DNA of 64,000 bases, taken from Gemmobacter megaterium. GTDB taxonomy: Bacteria > Pseudomonadota > Alphaproteobacteria > Rhodobacterales > Rhodobacteraceae. The translations under genes were made by a program, and so were the position numbers. Below the pieces are notes generated by a model. It made no database searches and was not told where the DNA came from. It worked only from the letters and a program-made list of their open reading frames with translations. Below are positions 30,226 to 39,361 of this stretch, one piece after another. Location: contig NZ_FTOT01000001.1 in assembly GCF_900156815.1 (NCBI RefSeq), forward strand, positions 248,001 through 312,000, given 5' to 3'. Position 1 is the stretch's first letter, and each line of letters starts with the position of its first letter.

Positions 30226-31389
30226 TCAGGAATAGCGGGTAAAGAACCCCTCGGGGATCAACAGGTTGTGCCGCCCGAGGTTGTGCGCATCGCGTTCGCC
30301 ACACAGGGCCATGGACACATCCAACTCCTTGCGGATCACCTCCAGCGCCGCCGTGACCCCGGCCTCGCCCATCGCACCAAGGCCATGGAGGAACGCCCGC
30401 CCGATGTAGGTAGAGCGCGCCCCCAGCGCCAGCGCCTTCAGCACGTCCTGGCCCGAGCGGATCCCGCTGTCGAGGTGGATCTCCACCCGGTCGCCCACCG
30501 CATCGACGATCTGCGGCAACATGCGGATCGAGGACAGCGCCCCGTCCAGTTGCCGCCCGCCATGGTTCGACACCACTATGGCATCGGCCCCGACCTCGGC
30601 CGCCTTGCGGGCATCGTCAGCATCCAGGATGCCTTTCAGGATCAGCTTGCCGCCCCACATCTCCTTCAGCTTGGCGATCTTGCCCCAGTCCAGTTGCGGG
30701 TCGAACTGCTCTGCCGTCCAGCTCGACAGCGAACTGGCATCGGCCACCCCCTTGGCATGACCGACGATATTGCCGAAGAACCGCCGTTTCGTCCCCAGCA
30801 TTCCCAGGCCCCAGCGCCAGCGCGTCGCCAGATCGGCAATCGTCGCGGGCGTCAGCTTTGGCGGCGCCGACAGCCCGTTCTTCAGATCCTTGTGCCGTTG
30901 GCCAAGGATTTGCAGATCCAGCGTCAGCACCAGTGCCGAACAGTTCGCGGCCTTGGCGCGCTCGATCAGCCGACGCACGAAATCCTCGTCGCGCATGACG
31001 TAGAGCTGGAACCAGAACGGCGCGGGGCTGTGGGCCGCCACATCCTCGATGGAACAGATCGACATGGTGGACAGGGTAAAGGGCACGCCGAACCGTGCCG
31101 CTGCGCGGGCGGCCAGGATCTCGCCATCGGCGTGCTGCATCCCGGTCAGGCCCACGGGGGCCAGCGCCACCGGCATGGCAATGTCTTGCCCGATCATCGT
31201 GGTGCGGGTCGAGCGGTTCGTCATGTCTACCGCCACCTTCTGGCGCAGACGGATCTGGGCGAAATCGGTGGTATTCTCGCGGAAGGTCTGTTCGGTCCAG
31301 CTGCCCGATTCCGCATAATCGTAGAACATCTTCGGTGTGCGCGCCTTGTGCAGGCGCTTGAGGTCGTCGATGCAGGTGATGACGGGCAT
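30226..31389 (-). CDS. lldD: FMN-dependent alpha-hydroxy-acid dehydrogenase (L-lactate dehydrogenase-like)
   Basis: The enzyme oxidises an alpha-hydroxy acid, probably L-lactate, to the keto acid and passes electrons to the respiratory chain. The 387-residue product has the family TIM-barrel: FYDYAESGSWTEQTFREN near residue 22, PVALAPVGLTGMQHADGE, FQLYVMRDE, and the active-site block IVVSNHGGRQLDGA with the catalytic His. HLDSGIRSGQDVLKALALGA binds the FMN phosphate. I chose the ATG at 31389, with AGGAG upstream. The exact substrate could also be glycolate or mandelate. Confidence 0.86.
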   Translation of the reverse strand: MPVITCIDDLKRLHKARTPKMFYDYAESGSWTEQTFRENTTDFAQIRLRQKVAVDMTNRSTRTTMIGQDIAMPVALAPVGLTGMQHADGEILAARAAARFGVPFTLSTMSICSIEDVAAHSPAPFWFQLYVMRDEDFVRRLIERAKAANCSALVLTLDLQILGQRHKDLKNGLSAPPKLTPATIADLATRWRWGLGMLGTKRRFFGNIVGHAKGVADASSLSSWTAEQFDPQLDWGKIAKLKEMWGGKLILKGILDADDARKAAEVGADAIVVSNHGGRQLDGALSSIRMLPQIVDAVGDRVEIHLDSGIRSGQDVLKALALGARSTYIGRAFLHGLGAMGEAGVTAALEVIRKELDVSMALCGERDAHNLGRHNLLIPEGFFTRYS

Positions 31390-31445
31390 GGCTGGCTCCT
31401 GAACTGGTAATTTTCGCTTACCAATCTGACCATGTTCCCGCAATG

Positions 31446-31473
31446 AAAAAGGCGCGAGGAGTCCCCTCGCGCC
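31446..31473 (-). terminator. Rho-independent terminator of the peroxiredoxin gene
   Basis: A perfect 9-bp stem (GGCGCGAGG / CCTCGCGCC) with a 5-base loop is followed on the minus strand by TTTTTC. It lies 22 bases after the peroxiredoxin stop. Confidence 0.87.
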
Positions 31474-31494
31474 GTCTCGCCGGTCGGGACCGGA

Positions 31495-31980
31495 TCAGAT
31501 TTCCGCCAGCAGCGCCTCGCCGCCCGAGATTTCGCACTGGCCGGGCGACGCTTCGAGATGCAGCTTCTCGATCTTGCCATCGACAACATACATCGCATAG
31601 CGCTTGGACCGCCCTATCAACCCCGCCGGTGGGGCGTCGAAGTTCATTCCCAAGGCTTTGGTCCAGTCGCCGGAATCGGCCAGCATGGTGATGCCCGCAC
31701 CCGCGGCGCCCGTAGCCTCGCCCCAGGCTTTCATCACGAAGGGGTCATTGACCGAAACGCAGACGATCTCGTCCACGCCCTTTGCCTGGAAACCCTCCTT
31801 GGTGCGCATGAAGCTGGGAACATGGGCGGAATGGCAGGTCGGGGTGAAGGCGCCGGGCACGGCAAAGATCACCACCTTGCGGCCCTTGGTCAGCCCAGAG
31901 ACCGAAGCGCCCTCGGGCCCGTTCGGCCCCAGCTTGATCAGGGTTCCGTCGGGCAGCATGTCACCTGCAGAAATGGTCAT
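31495..31980 (-). CDS. Peroxiredoxin, Prx5-type
   Basis: This thiol peroxidase reduces hydrogen peroxide and organic hydroperoxides, usually recycled by glutathione or glutaredoxin in this subfamily. The 161-residue product has the peroxidatic cysteine in VPGAFTPTCHSAHVP (Cys49), CVSVNDPFVMKAW, and ADSGDWTKALG. A second cysteine lies near the C-terminus (PGQCEISG), at a place where Prx5 proteins can carry a resolving residue. It is divergent from a ferredoxin-reductase gene; the 77-base gap holds both promoters. Confidence 0.93.
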   Translation of the reverse strand: MTISAGDMLPDGTLIKLGPNGPEGASVSGLTKGRKVVIFAVPGAFTPTCHSAHVPSFMRTKEGFQAKGVDEIVCVSVNDPFVMKAWGEATGAAGAGITMLADSGDWTKALGMNFDAPPAGLIGRSKRYAMYVVDGKIEKLHLEASPGQCEISGGEALLAEI

Positions 31981-32057
31981 GTCGTCTCCTCGCGCGTTGT
32001 GTTCGGCTTCACAGCCGATATAGGCTCTTGGCGCGAACGCGACCAGAGGGGGCAGAC

Positions 32058-33257
32058 ATGCATATCGCCATCATCGGGGCCGGACAGGCCGGGGCGGCCC
32101 TTGCCGCGCGGCTTCGGGCGCTGGGGCACACAGGCCCGGTGACGTTGATCGGCGCCGAGACCACGGCCCCCTATCAACGCCCGCCGCTGTCCAAGGGCTA
32201 TCTGCTGGGCGAAATGCCGCTGGACCGCCTGTTGCTGCGCGCGCCCGATTTCTGGGCGGCGCAGGATATCCGGCTGCTGACGGGGGCGGAGGTGACGGCG
32301 CTGGACACCACGGCACAGACCCTGACCCATGGCGACAAGGTGGTGCACTGGGATCAAGTTGCGCTGACCACCGGCGCGCGGGTGCGCCGCTTGCCTGCCG
32401 CGATGGGGGGCGACCTGCCGGGCGTGCACTATGTGCGGAGCCTGAGCGATGTGGATGGCATGGCGCCCGAATTCGTCGCCGGTCGCCGGGTGCTGATCGT
32501 GGGGGGCGGCTACATCGGGCTGGAGGCGGCGGCGGTGGCCGCGAAAAAGGGGCTGAAGGTGACGTTGATCGAGGCGGCGCCGCGCATCCTGCAACGGGTG
32601 GCCGCCCCGGAAACCGCCGACTGGTTCCGCGCCCTTCACATGAACCATGGCGTCGAACTCCTTGAAGGTACGTCGCTTTCGCGTTTGACAGGCCAAGGGC
32701 GGGTGACGGGGGCCGATCTGACGGACGGCGGGCATATCGCCTGTGACTTTGCCATCATCGGGGTTGGCATCCTGCCGGACACCGCGCTGGCCGAAGCCTC
32801 GGGGCTGGCGCTGGACAATGGCATTGCCTGTGACGATCAGGGCCGCACCTCTGCCCCCGGCGTCTGGGCGGCGGGCGATTGCGCCAGCTTTCCCCATGGC
32901 GGCGGGCGGCTGCGGCTGGAAAGCGTGCCCAATGCCATCGACATGGCCGAACGGGTTGCGGAAAACATGCTGGGCGCAGGCACATCCTATGTGCCAAAGC
33001 CGTGGTTCTGGTCGGACCAGTACGACGTGAAGTTGCAGATTGCCGGGCTGAACACCGGCTATGACCGGGTGGTGGTGCGCGATGGCGGTGCCGCACGGTC
33101 GCATTGGTATTATGCGGGCGACCGGCTGCTGGCCGTGGATGCCATGAACGATGCGCGTGCCTTCATGATCGGGCGGCGATTGATCGAGGCGGGGCGCAGT
33201 GCCGACCCGGCGCTGGTGGCCGACCCCTCGGCCGATCTCAAAAGCCTGATGGGATAG
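32058..33257 (+). CDS. FAD-dependent ferredoxin/rubredoxin-type reductase
   Basis: This is a NAD(P)H-linked flavoprotein that feeds electrons to a small [2Fe-2S] protein. The 399-residue product has the FAD motif IIGAGQAGAALAARLR, the subfamily mark YQRPPLSKGYL (as in putidaredoxin and rhodocoxin reductases), the NAD motif VLIVGGGYIGLEAAAVA near residue 148, and the second FAD motif GVWAAGDCASF. The C-terminal domain has WFWSDQYDVKLQIAG. The ATG at 32058 has a GGGGG-type ribosome-binding site. No ferredoxin or P450 gene is adjacent, so its partner is unknown. Confidence 0.9.
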   Translation: MHIAIIGAGQAGAALAARLRALGHTGPVTLIGAETTAPYQRPPLSKGYLLGEMPLDRLLLRAPDFWAAQDIRLLTGAEVTALDTTAQTLTHGDKVVHWDQVALTTGARVRRLPAAMGGDLPGVHYVRSLSDVDGMAPEFVAGRRVLIVGGGYIGLEAAAVAAKKGLKVTLIEAAPRILQRVAAPETADWFRALHMNHGVELLEGTSLSRLTGQGRVTGADLTDGGHIACDFAIIGVGILPDTALAEASGLALDNGIACDDQGRTSAPGVWAAGDCASFPHGGGRLRLESVPNAIDMAERVAENMLGAGTSYVPKPWFWSDQYDVKLQIAGLNTGYDRVVVRDGGAARSHWYYAGDRLLAVDAMNDARAFMIGRRLIEAGRSADPALVADPSADLKSLMG

Positions 33258-33261
33258 ACCG

Positions 33262-33840
33262 ATGCGCATCATCTCTGGCAAGTCGCGCGGGCTGCAACTG
33301 GCCGATGTCGGCGCAGGCGATCCGGCGGCACATCTGCGCCCCACCACCGACCGCGTGCGCGAGGCGATCTTCAACCTGATCCTGAATGGCGGCTATGGAA
33401 ATCCGGTCCAGGATGCCCGTGTGCTGGACCTGTTCGCCGGAACCGGCGCCCTGGGGCTGGAGGCGCTGAGCCGTGGCGCGGCCCGCGTTGCCTTTGTCGA
33501 CGATGGCACCGCTGCGCGTGCGCTGCTGCGCCGGAACATCGAAAAGATGCGCGCCATGGGCGTGACCGATGTCTGGCGCCGCGATGCCACCCGGCTGGGG
33601 CCAAACCGGGGGCCGGGCTATGGGCTGGTCTTTCTGGACCCGCCCTATGGCATGGGCTTGGGCGAGGCGGCCATGGACTCGGCCATCGCGGGCGGTTGGC
33701 TGGCCCCCGGCGCGCTGATCGTCTGGGAGGAAAGCCAGCCGCCGGCCCTGCCGTCCGGGATCGAATTGCTGGATCAACGCCGCTATGGCGATACGCTGGT
33801 CACACTGGCCAGGGCGTCGGAGGATGGGGGTGGGCGCTGA
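33262..33840 (+). CDS. rsmD: 16S rRNA (guanine(966)-N2)-methyltransferase
   Basis: RsmD methylates G966 of 16S rRNA. The 192-residue product begins MRIISGKSRGLQL, has RPTTDRVREAIFNLI, the SAM motif VLDLFAGTGALGLEALSRGA near residues 54-73, and the N6/N2-methylase motif FLDPPYG near residue 125. It starts 4 bases after the reductase stop, so the two are likely cotranscribed. Confidence 0.95.
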   Translation: MRIISGKSRGLQLADVGAGDPAAHLRPTTDRVREAIFNLILNGGYGNPVQDARVLDLFAGTGALGLEALSRGAARVAFVDDGTAARALLRRNIEKMRAMGVTDVWRRDATRLGPNRGPGYGLVFLDPPYGMGLGEAAMDSAIAGGWLAPGALIVWEESQPPALPSGIELLDQRRYGDTLVTLARASEDGGGR

Positions 33841-33927
33841 CACGGACGGCGCGCGATCCTGTGACGCGGCCTGCCGGGCTGGTCATGCGTCGCGGTTCGT
33901 CCTAAATCCCCGTCAGGGGGGTGGGTG

Positions 33928-34296
33928 ATGCGCATGTTCTGGTTCCTGTCGGGCGGGCTGTCGCTGACACTCGGGGGCGCGGGTATCGTGCTGCCGCTGC
34001 TGCCCACGACACCCTTCGTGCTGCTGGCGGCCTATTGCTTTGCCCGCTCTTCGCCGCAGTTGCACGACTGGTTGCTGGCCCATCGCACCTTTGGCCCGAT
34101 GATCCACAACTGGGCCGAACACGGCGCCATTCCCCCGCGTGCCAAATGGTCGGGGGTGATCGCCATGGCCGCCGCCTTTGGCCTGAGCCTGGCCATGGGG
34201 CTGCGGTGGGAGATTCTGGCAGTGCAGGGCGTTGTGTTGCTGGCGGTGTGCACCTTCCTTCTGACCCGCCCTGACGGACCTGCCGGGAAAGGATGA
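33928..34296 (+). CDS. DUF454 (YbaN) family small membrane protein
   Basis: The 122-residue product is an inner-membrane protein with an N-terminal hydrophobic pair (FLSGGLSLTLGGAGIVLPLLP), the family signature TTPFVLLAAYCFARSSP, HRTFGPMIHNWAEHG, and two C-terminal helices. Function is unknown. ATG at 33928 is preceded by AGGGGGG; a GTG at 33925 is an equivalent alternative. Confidence 0.88.
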   Translation: MRMFWFLSGGLSLTLGGAGIVLPLLPTTPFVLLAAYCFARSSPQLHDWLLAHRTFGPMIHNWAEHGAIPPRAKWSGVIAMAAAFGLSLAMGLRWEILAVQGVVLLAVCTFLLTRPDGPAGKG

Positions 34297-34340
34297 TTTT
34301 CCCGCGCGTTTCTGGCACCATCGGGCCGGGAGGATGCACC

Positions 34341-34658
34341 ATGCCGCAGATCGACACAGAGTTTAAGGGACAGACCGTCATCACCACCTTCGAGACCAGC
34401 CCGGCCCATGCCTTTGACCTGCTGGAGGCATTGGAAGCCGCCTATGCCGAGGTGATCTCGAACCAGCCGGGGTTCGTGGGGGCGGCGCTGCATATCAACG
34501 ACGCGCGCACCCGCATCTGCAACTATTCCCGCTGGGACCGCCGAGAGGATTACCAGGCCATGCTGCGCACCCCCGAAATGCGCAAGCGCAACGCCCATAT
34601 CACCACGCTGTGCAAGACCTTCGAGCCGGTGATGTACGAGGTGGCGGGGGCGTATTGA
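34341..34658 (+). CDS. Antibiotic biosynthesis monooxygenase (ABM) domain protein
   Basis: The 105-residue product fits the dimeric alpha-beta-barrel ABM fold: a beta strand (QTVITTFETS), the PGFVGAALHIN segment, and NYSRWDRREDYQAMLRTPEMR. Members range from quinol monooxygenases to haem-degrading enzymes, so the reaction is not predictable. The ATG at 34341 has AGGA upstream. It follows the DUF454 gene by 44 bases on the same strand. Confidence 0.78.
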   Translation: MPQIDTEFKGQTVITTFETSPAHAFDLLEALEAAYAEVISNQPGFVGAALHINDARTRICNYSRWDRREDYQAMLRTPEMRKRNAHITTLCKTFEPVMYEVAGAY

Positions 34659-34666
34659 GGGGGGCA

Positions 34667-34963
34667 TCAGCTACAGTTCAGCGAGCCACGCATTTCGCCA
34701 CTGTCGCCTTGAATTGTGTTGGGTTTTATCCGGCATTTTGTAATGCTCTCGACCACCTCCAACATTGTCTCCCGGATGCGGTCATGGTCGCCACGTGCAA
34801 CGTAGCCGAGCCTTATAACCTCGAAACGGTTCGCCTTCTTGAAGATGGTGTAGTCGCGGCCATCGCGTGAGGTTTCATATCGCTCTGCCCCAAAGAACTC
34901 AGGTGCAGGCTGTGCACCGCAGGCTGCAAGTACAAGGACTATGAGGAAAGAGTATTTGACCAT
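34667..34963 (-). CDS. Small lipoprotein of unknown function
   Basis: The 98-residue product has a lipoprotein signal (KYSFLIVLVLAAC, lipidated Cys about residue 14). The mature part is polar with two more cysteines near the end (TKCRIKPN, SLNCS), which could form a disulfide. I do not recognise the family. ATG at 34963 has AGGAG about nine bases upstream. Base composition is visibly more AT-rich than the neighbours, and a second unknown lipoprotein gene lies just upstream on the same strand. Confidence 0.72.
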   Translation of the reverse strand: MVKYSFLIVLVLAACGAQPAPEFFGAERYETSRDGRDYTIFKKANRFEVIRLGYVARGDHDRIRETMLEVVESITKCRIKPNTIQGDSGEMRGSLNCS

Positions 34964-35015
34964 AGAACAGGCTCCTGTTGCCACGACCAGATTGATCAAC
35001 GTTAGTAAATAAATG

Positions 35016-35046
35016 ATTAAGGCGCACGGTTGTGCGCCTTAATTTT
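35016..35046. terminator. Strong stem-loop between two lipoprotein genes
   Basis: A perfect 12-bp stem (ATTAAGGCGCAC / GTGCGCCTTAAT) with a GGTT loop lies 21 bases after the stop of the upstream lipoprotein gene. On the minus strand the sequence beyond it is T-rich (CATTTATTTAC), so it should terminate that gene. Confidence 0.8.
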
Positions 35047-35066
35047 GTCGGATGCTTGGTCGTCAC

Positions 35067-35471
35067 CTAGCTGCAAGTGTTTGGAACACCTTTAGAAACA
35101 GTCTCCTGCCAGCTTGCTCCAAGAACTTCGCGCGCTGACAGAGCATTTGATGCCTCGCGCGATCCTTCTGGGATGATCCTTACGACCATACCTTGGTTGA
35201 AATTCTGATTGAAACCAGAGAAGAAATCGCCCTGCAAACCGCTGCCGGTGCTATCATTTACGATGACAAATTTGTCACCACCCTTGCGGATGACTTCAAT
35301 CGCCGCCGCTTTGAATGCCAAGTTTCTAGCGCCAGTGGGGCCGCAAGCGGGAGCAGCGTGGGTTTGAACCTTGAAGGTATCTTTTGACATGGGCTGAACA
35401 CTTGTCTCAGCACAGCTTGCCAACACGAATAGTGATGCAATTCCTATAAATTTAGAGAGGGTAGTTTTCAT
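35067..35471 (-). CDS. Lipoprotein of unknown function
   Basis: The 134-residue product has a lipoprotein signal (TTLSKFIGIASLFVLASC, lipidated Cys about residue 20). The mature domain contains CGPTGARNLAFKAAAIEVIRKGG, a Gly/Asn/Phe-rich loop and a C-terminal Cys (PNTCS); the two cysteines could pair. Family not recognised. ATG at 35471 is preceded by a good GGAGGA site. The gene lies in an AT-richer patch (hand counts of two 60-base rows gave 26 and 25 G+C), unlike flanking genes. Confidence 0.72.
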   Translation of the reverse strand: MKTTLSKFIGIASLFVLASCAETSVQPMSKDTFKVQTHAAPACGPTGARNLAFKAAAIEVIRKGGDKFVIVNDSTGSGLQGDFFSGFNQNFNQGMVVRIIPEGSREASNALSAREVLGASWQETVSKGVPNTCS

Positions 35472-35561
35472 AGATATAGTTCCTCCGAATCCCACTTCGA
35501 AGGATATCACACGATTTCGTGAGCAAGTGCAACGTATCAGACAACAATATTCTGCGCTGCC

Positions 35562-37361
<1,800 letters not shown>

Positions 37362-37452
37362 GGCGGCTCGTATAGCCTGCCGTTTCGCAGCCGGGAAGGG
37401 GGGATGCGCGGCCTCGGCAGATTGGTTTTCCATGGGGGGGCGGTGCCCATCG

Positions 37453-37485
37453 AAAGGGGCGCCGCGCATCTCTGCGCGACGCCCC
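37453..37485 (-). terminator. Stem-loop after the alanine-rich protein gene
   Basis: A stem of 6 plus 5 base pairs with one internal C-A mismatch (GGGGCG/CGCCCC and CGCGC/GCGCG) and a 6-base loop lies 23 bases after the stop; on the minus strand TTT follows directly. Confidence 0.55.
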
Positions 37486-37507
37486 CGGTGGGCCAATGGC
37501 GGGCCGT

Positions 37508-38098
37508 TTATTGCGCCAGCGCATCCTTGATGCGGGCGATGGCGGTTTCGGCAAGTGCGGGGCTTGCCTTGGCGGCCTCGACCAAGGTCTTCAGCGTGGT
37601 CTTGGTCGCGTCGTCGATCTCTGCGGCCTCAAGCGTCGCAAGAACCCGGTCGGCGTCGAAATTTGCCGGATCGAGCGATTCGACGAAGCTGCGCAGTCCC
37701 TCCCGCGCCGAGTCTGCGGCAGCGGTTGCGGCTTCGGTTGCGGTTTGCGCTGCCGCGCGTGCGGCGGCGGCGGCTTCGGTGGCGGCCTGTTCAGCGGCGG
37801 CTTCGGTTGCAGCGGCCTTGGCGGCCTCTTCGGCCGCAGCGGCTTCGGCTTCGGCTTTCTCTGCGGCGGCCTTGGCGGCCTCTTCTGCTTCGGCAGCCGC
37901 TTTGGCCGCCTCTTGCGCTGCGGCTTCTTCGGCGGCCTTGGCCGCGTCTTCAGCAGCCTTCTTCTCGGCTGCGGCCCTGGCTACAGCCTCCTGAGCGGCT
38001 TGTTCGGCGGCTTGCTGTGCCGGAACGTAGCTGAACTGGTAGTAAGCTCCCGCAGCGGCCAGAACGAGGACGGCGCCAATGATGACGGACTTGTTCAT
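37508..38098 (-). CDS. Membrane-anchored alanine-rich coiled-coil protein
   Basis: The 196-residue product has one N-terminal membrane helix ([19 protein letters not shown]), then about 110 residues almost entirely of Ala, Glu, Lys and Gln in a repeating AAEEAAK-like pattern, as in the TolA central stalk. A compact C-terminal domain of about 65 residues follows ([30 protein letters not shown]). The likely topology is a rigid helical rod reaching into the periplasm. No family recognised. ATG at 38098 has AGGAG upstream. It is divergent from infC. Confidence 0.78.
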   Translation of the reverse strand: MNKSVIIGAVLVLAAAGAYYQFSYVPAQQAAEQAAQEAVARAAAEKKAAEDAAKAAEEAAAQEAAKAAAEAEEAAKAAAEKAEAEAAAAEEAAKAAATEAAAEQAATEAAAAARAAAQTATEAATAAADSAREGLRSFVESLDPANFDADRVLATLEAAEIDDATKTTLKTLVEAAKASPALAETAIARIKDALAQ

Positions 38099-38149
38099 AT
38101 GGGTCTCCTACCCTGTGACAGTCGATGATTGGGCCAGTGACAGAGCACA

Positions 38150-38175
38150 GCGGCAAAATAAAGGGGAATTGCCGC
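38150..38175. repeat. Inverted repeat in the infC / alanine-rich-gene intergenic region
   Basis: GCGGCAA (38150-38156) and TTGCCGC (38169-38175) form a 7-bp inverted repeat with a 12-base AT-rich centre. It lies between divergent promoters and could be an operator or a transcript hairpin. Evidence is symmetry only. Confidence 0.4.
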
Positions 38176-38279
38176 GCCGCAGCGTCACATGTGCGGCCAC
38201 ATCCGCAGGAAATCGGGTTGAACAGATGCGTTTGCAAGACTATTTTGCGCGATATTATCCATGACCAAGGAGCAAGGCC

Positions 38280-38819
38280 ATAGCCCGCAGACCACACAAT
38301 GCCCCGCCGCAACGCGACACGGGGCCGCGCGTGAACGATCGCATCCGCGCACCGGAGATTCGCCTGATCGGGGCGAACGGCGAAAACGTCGGCGTCGTCA
38401 CTCCCGCACGCGCCATGATGATGGCAGAGGAAGCGGGGCTTGACCTCGTGGAGATCTCGCCCAACGCCGAACCGCCGGTCTGCAAGATCATGGACTTCGG
38501 CAAGTTCAAGTACGAACAACAAAAGCGCGAGGCCGAAGCGCGCAAGAAGCAGAAGATCATCGAGATCAAGGAAATCAAGTTCCGTCCCGGCACGGACGAT
38601 CACGATTACCAGGTCAAGATGCGGTCTGTGCTCAAGTTCCTTGAAGAAGGCGACAAGGTGAAGATTACCCTGCGCTTTCGCGGCAGGGAAATGGCACACC
38701 AGCAGCTTGGCATGGATCTGCTGAATCGTGTGGCGGCGGACGTGAACGCCTTGGGCAAGATCGAATCGATGCCCAAGCTCGAAGGCCGCCAGATGGTCAT
38801 GATGATCGGCCCGCGGTAA
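38280..38819 (+). CDS. infC: Translation initiation factor IF-3 with proposed ATA start codon
   Basis: IF-3 discriminates start codons and keeps ribosomal subunits apart. The conserved frame continues upstream of the GTG at 38331 into [22 protein letters not shown], the usual alphaproteobacterial IF-3 N-terminus. The only start fitting that sequence is ATA at 38280, with AAGGAG (38267-38272) exactly 7 bases before it. That gives 179 residues, the family length. Core motifs are [38 protein letters not shown], and [13 protein letters not shown]. Rare AUU starts in infC are known from E. coli as an IF-3 autoregulation device. A shorter GTG-started form (162 residues) is the alternative. Confidence 0.9.
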   Translation: MARRPHNAPPQRDTGPRVNDRIRAPEIRLIGANGENVGVVTPARAMMMAEEAGLDLVEISPNAEPPVCKIMDFGKFKYEQQKREAEARKKQKIIEIKEIKFRPGTDDHDYQVKMRSVLKFLEEGDKVKITLRFRGREMAHQQLGMDLLNRVAADVNALGKIESMPKLEGRQMVMMIGPR

Positions 38820-38848
38820 TCCGCAGCCCGACGCAGAACCGCACGTTC

Positions 38849-38877
38849 AGGCCCCTTCCGCAAGGATGGGGCCTTTT
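38849..38877 (+). terminator. Rho-independent terminator of infC
   Basis: AGGCCCC pairs with GGGGCCT; an inner TCC/GGA stem closes a GCAA tetraloop, and the T-run TTTT follows on the plus strand. It lies 30 bases after the infC stop. Confidence 0.85.
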
Positions 38878-38885
38878 CGCTGTGC

Positions 38886-39251
38886 TCAGGCCGGTTCGCA
38901 GAACATGTCATAGACCAGCGCGATGGTGCGCTGCACCTTGGGGTCATGCAGCGAATAATAGATCGCCTTGCCCTCGCGCCGACAGGATACCAGCCCCTCC
39001 ATGCGCAGACGCGCAAGCTGCTGGCTGACTGCGGCCTGACGGCTGTCCAGCAGATTCTCCAGCTCTGTCACCGACTTTTCGCCAGCCGACAGATGGCACA
39101 GAATCATCAGCCGGCCCTCATGCGCCAGCGCCTTCAAAAAGGTGGCGGCGGCCTTGGCGTTCGCCTCCATCTCGTTGGCGGGCATCCCCGTGCATCCGGC
39201 TTCGTCAGCCTCGACAGTTTGCTCTTGCGGCTTTGTGGACCCCAGGTCCAT
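38886..39251 (-). CDS. ArsR-family persulfide-sensing repressor (SqrR/BigR-like)
   Basis: The 121-residue product is a winged-helix ArsR repressor (FLKALAHEGRLMILCHL, then SRQAAVSQQLARLRMEGLV for DNA recognition). Cysteines are at 20, 52, 90 and 118. The spacing of 20, 52 and 118 (32 and 66 residues) is the same as I recall for Cys9, Cys41 and Cys107 of Rhodobacter capsulatus SqrR, where Cys41 and Cys107 form a tetrasulfide link when sulfide-derived persulfides are present. No metal-binding CxC motif of ArsR type is seen. Target genes such as sqr are not in this window. Start ATG at 39251. Confidence 0.82.
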   Translation of the reverse strand: MDLGSTKPQEQTVEADEAGCTGMPANEMEANAKAAATFLKALAHEGRLMILCHLSAGEKSVTELENLLDSRQAAVSQQLARLRMEGLVSCRREGKAIYYSLHDPKVQRTIALVYDMFCEPA

Positions 39252-39277
39252 CGCCCGATCCCTCCGGTAACATCCAT

Positions 39278-39287
39278 GCGTATACGC
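39278..39287. promoter_or_regulatory. Palindrome upstream of the SqrR-like gene
   Basis: GCGTATACGC is a perfect 10-base palindrome 27 bases before the start codon of the SqrR-like repressor. It may be part of its own operator, but it does not match the published SqrR half-sites closely. Confidence 0.35.
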
Positions 39288-39291
39288 TTTC

Positions 39292-39310
39292 ACCGCATAT
39301 AACATGCGGT
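39292..39310. promoter_or_regulatory. Inverted repeat, candidate operator of the SqrR-like gene
   Basis: ACCGCAT and ATGCGGT form a 7-bp inverted repeat around a 5-base AT-rich spacer, 41-59 bases upstream of the start codon. Size and place suit an ArsR-type operator and autoregulation. Confidence 0.45.
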
Positions 39311-39361
39311 CGGCTTATTTTACAGGGCCAGGCCAAAAAACCGGGGGCCTGTGGCATCGGT

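Noticed and set aside
37680-38000. Periodic GC-rich repeat resembling a CRISPR or tandem array
   Set aside because: No constant repeat/spacer structure; it is the codon pattern of the alanine-rich coiled coil.
38261-38443. ATG at 38261 as start of a gene before infC
   Set aside because: Its frame differs from IF-3 and gives a composition without family; the Shine-Dalgarno sequence of infC lies inside it.
39249-39310. SqrR-like gene as a metal-sensing ArsR
   Set aside because: No CxC metal motif in the recognition helix; cysteine spacing fits persulfide sensors instead.
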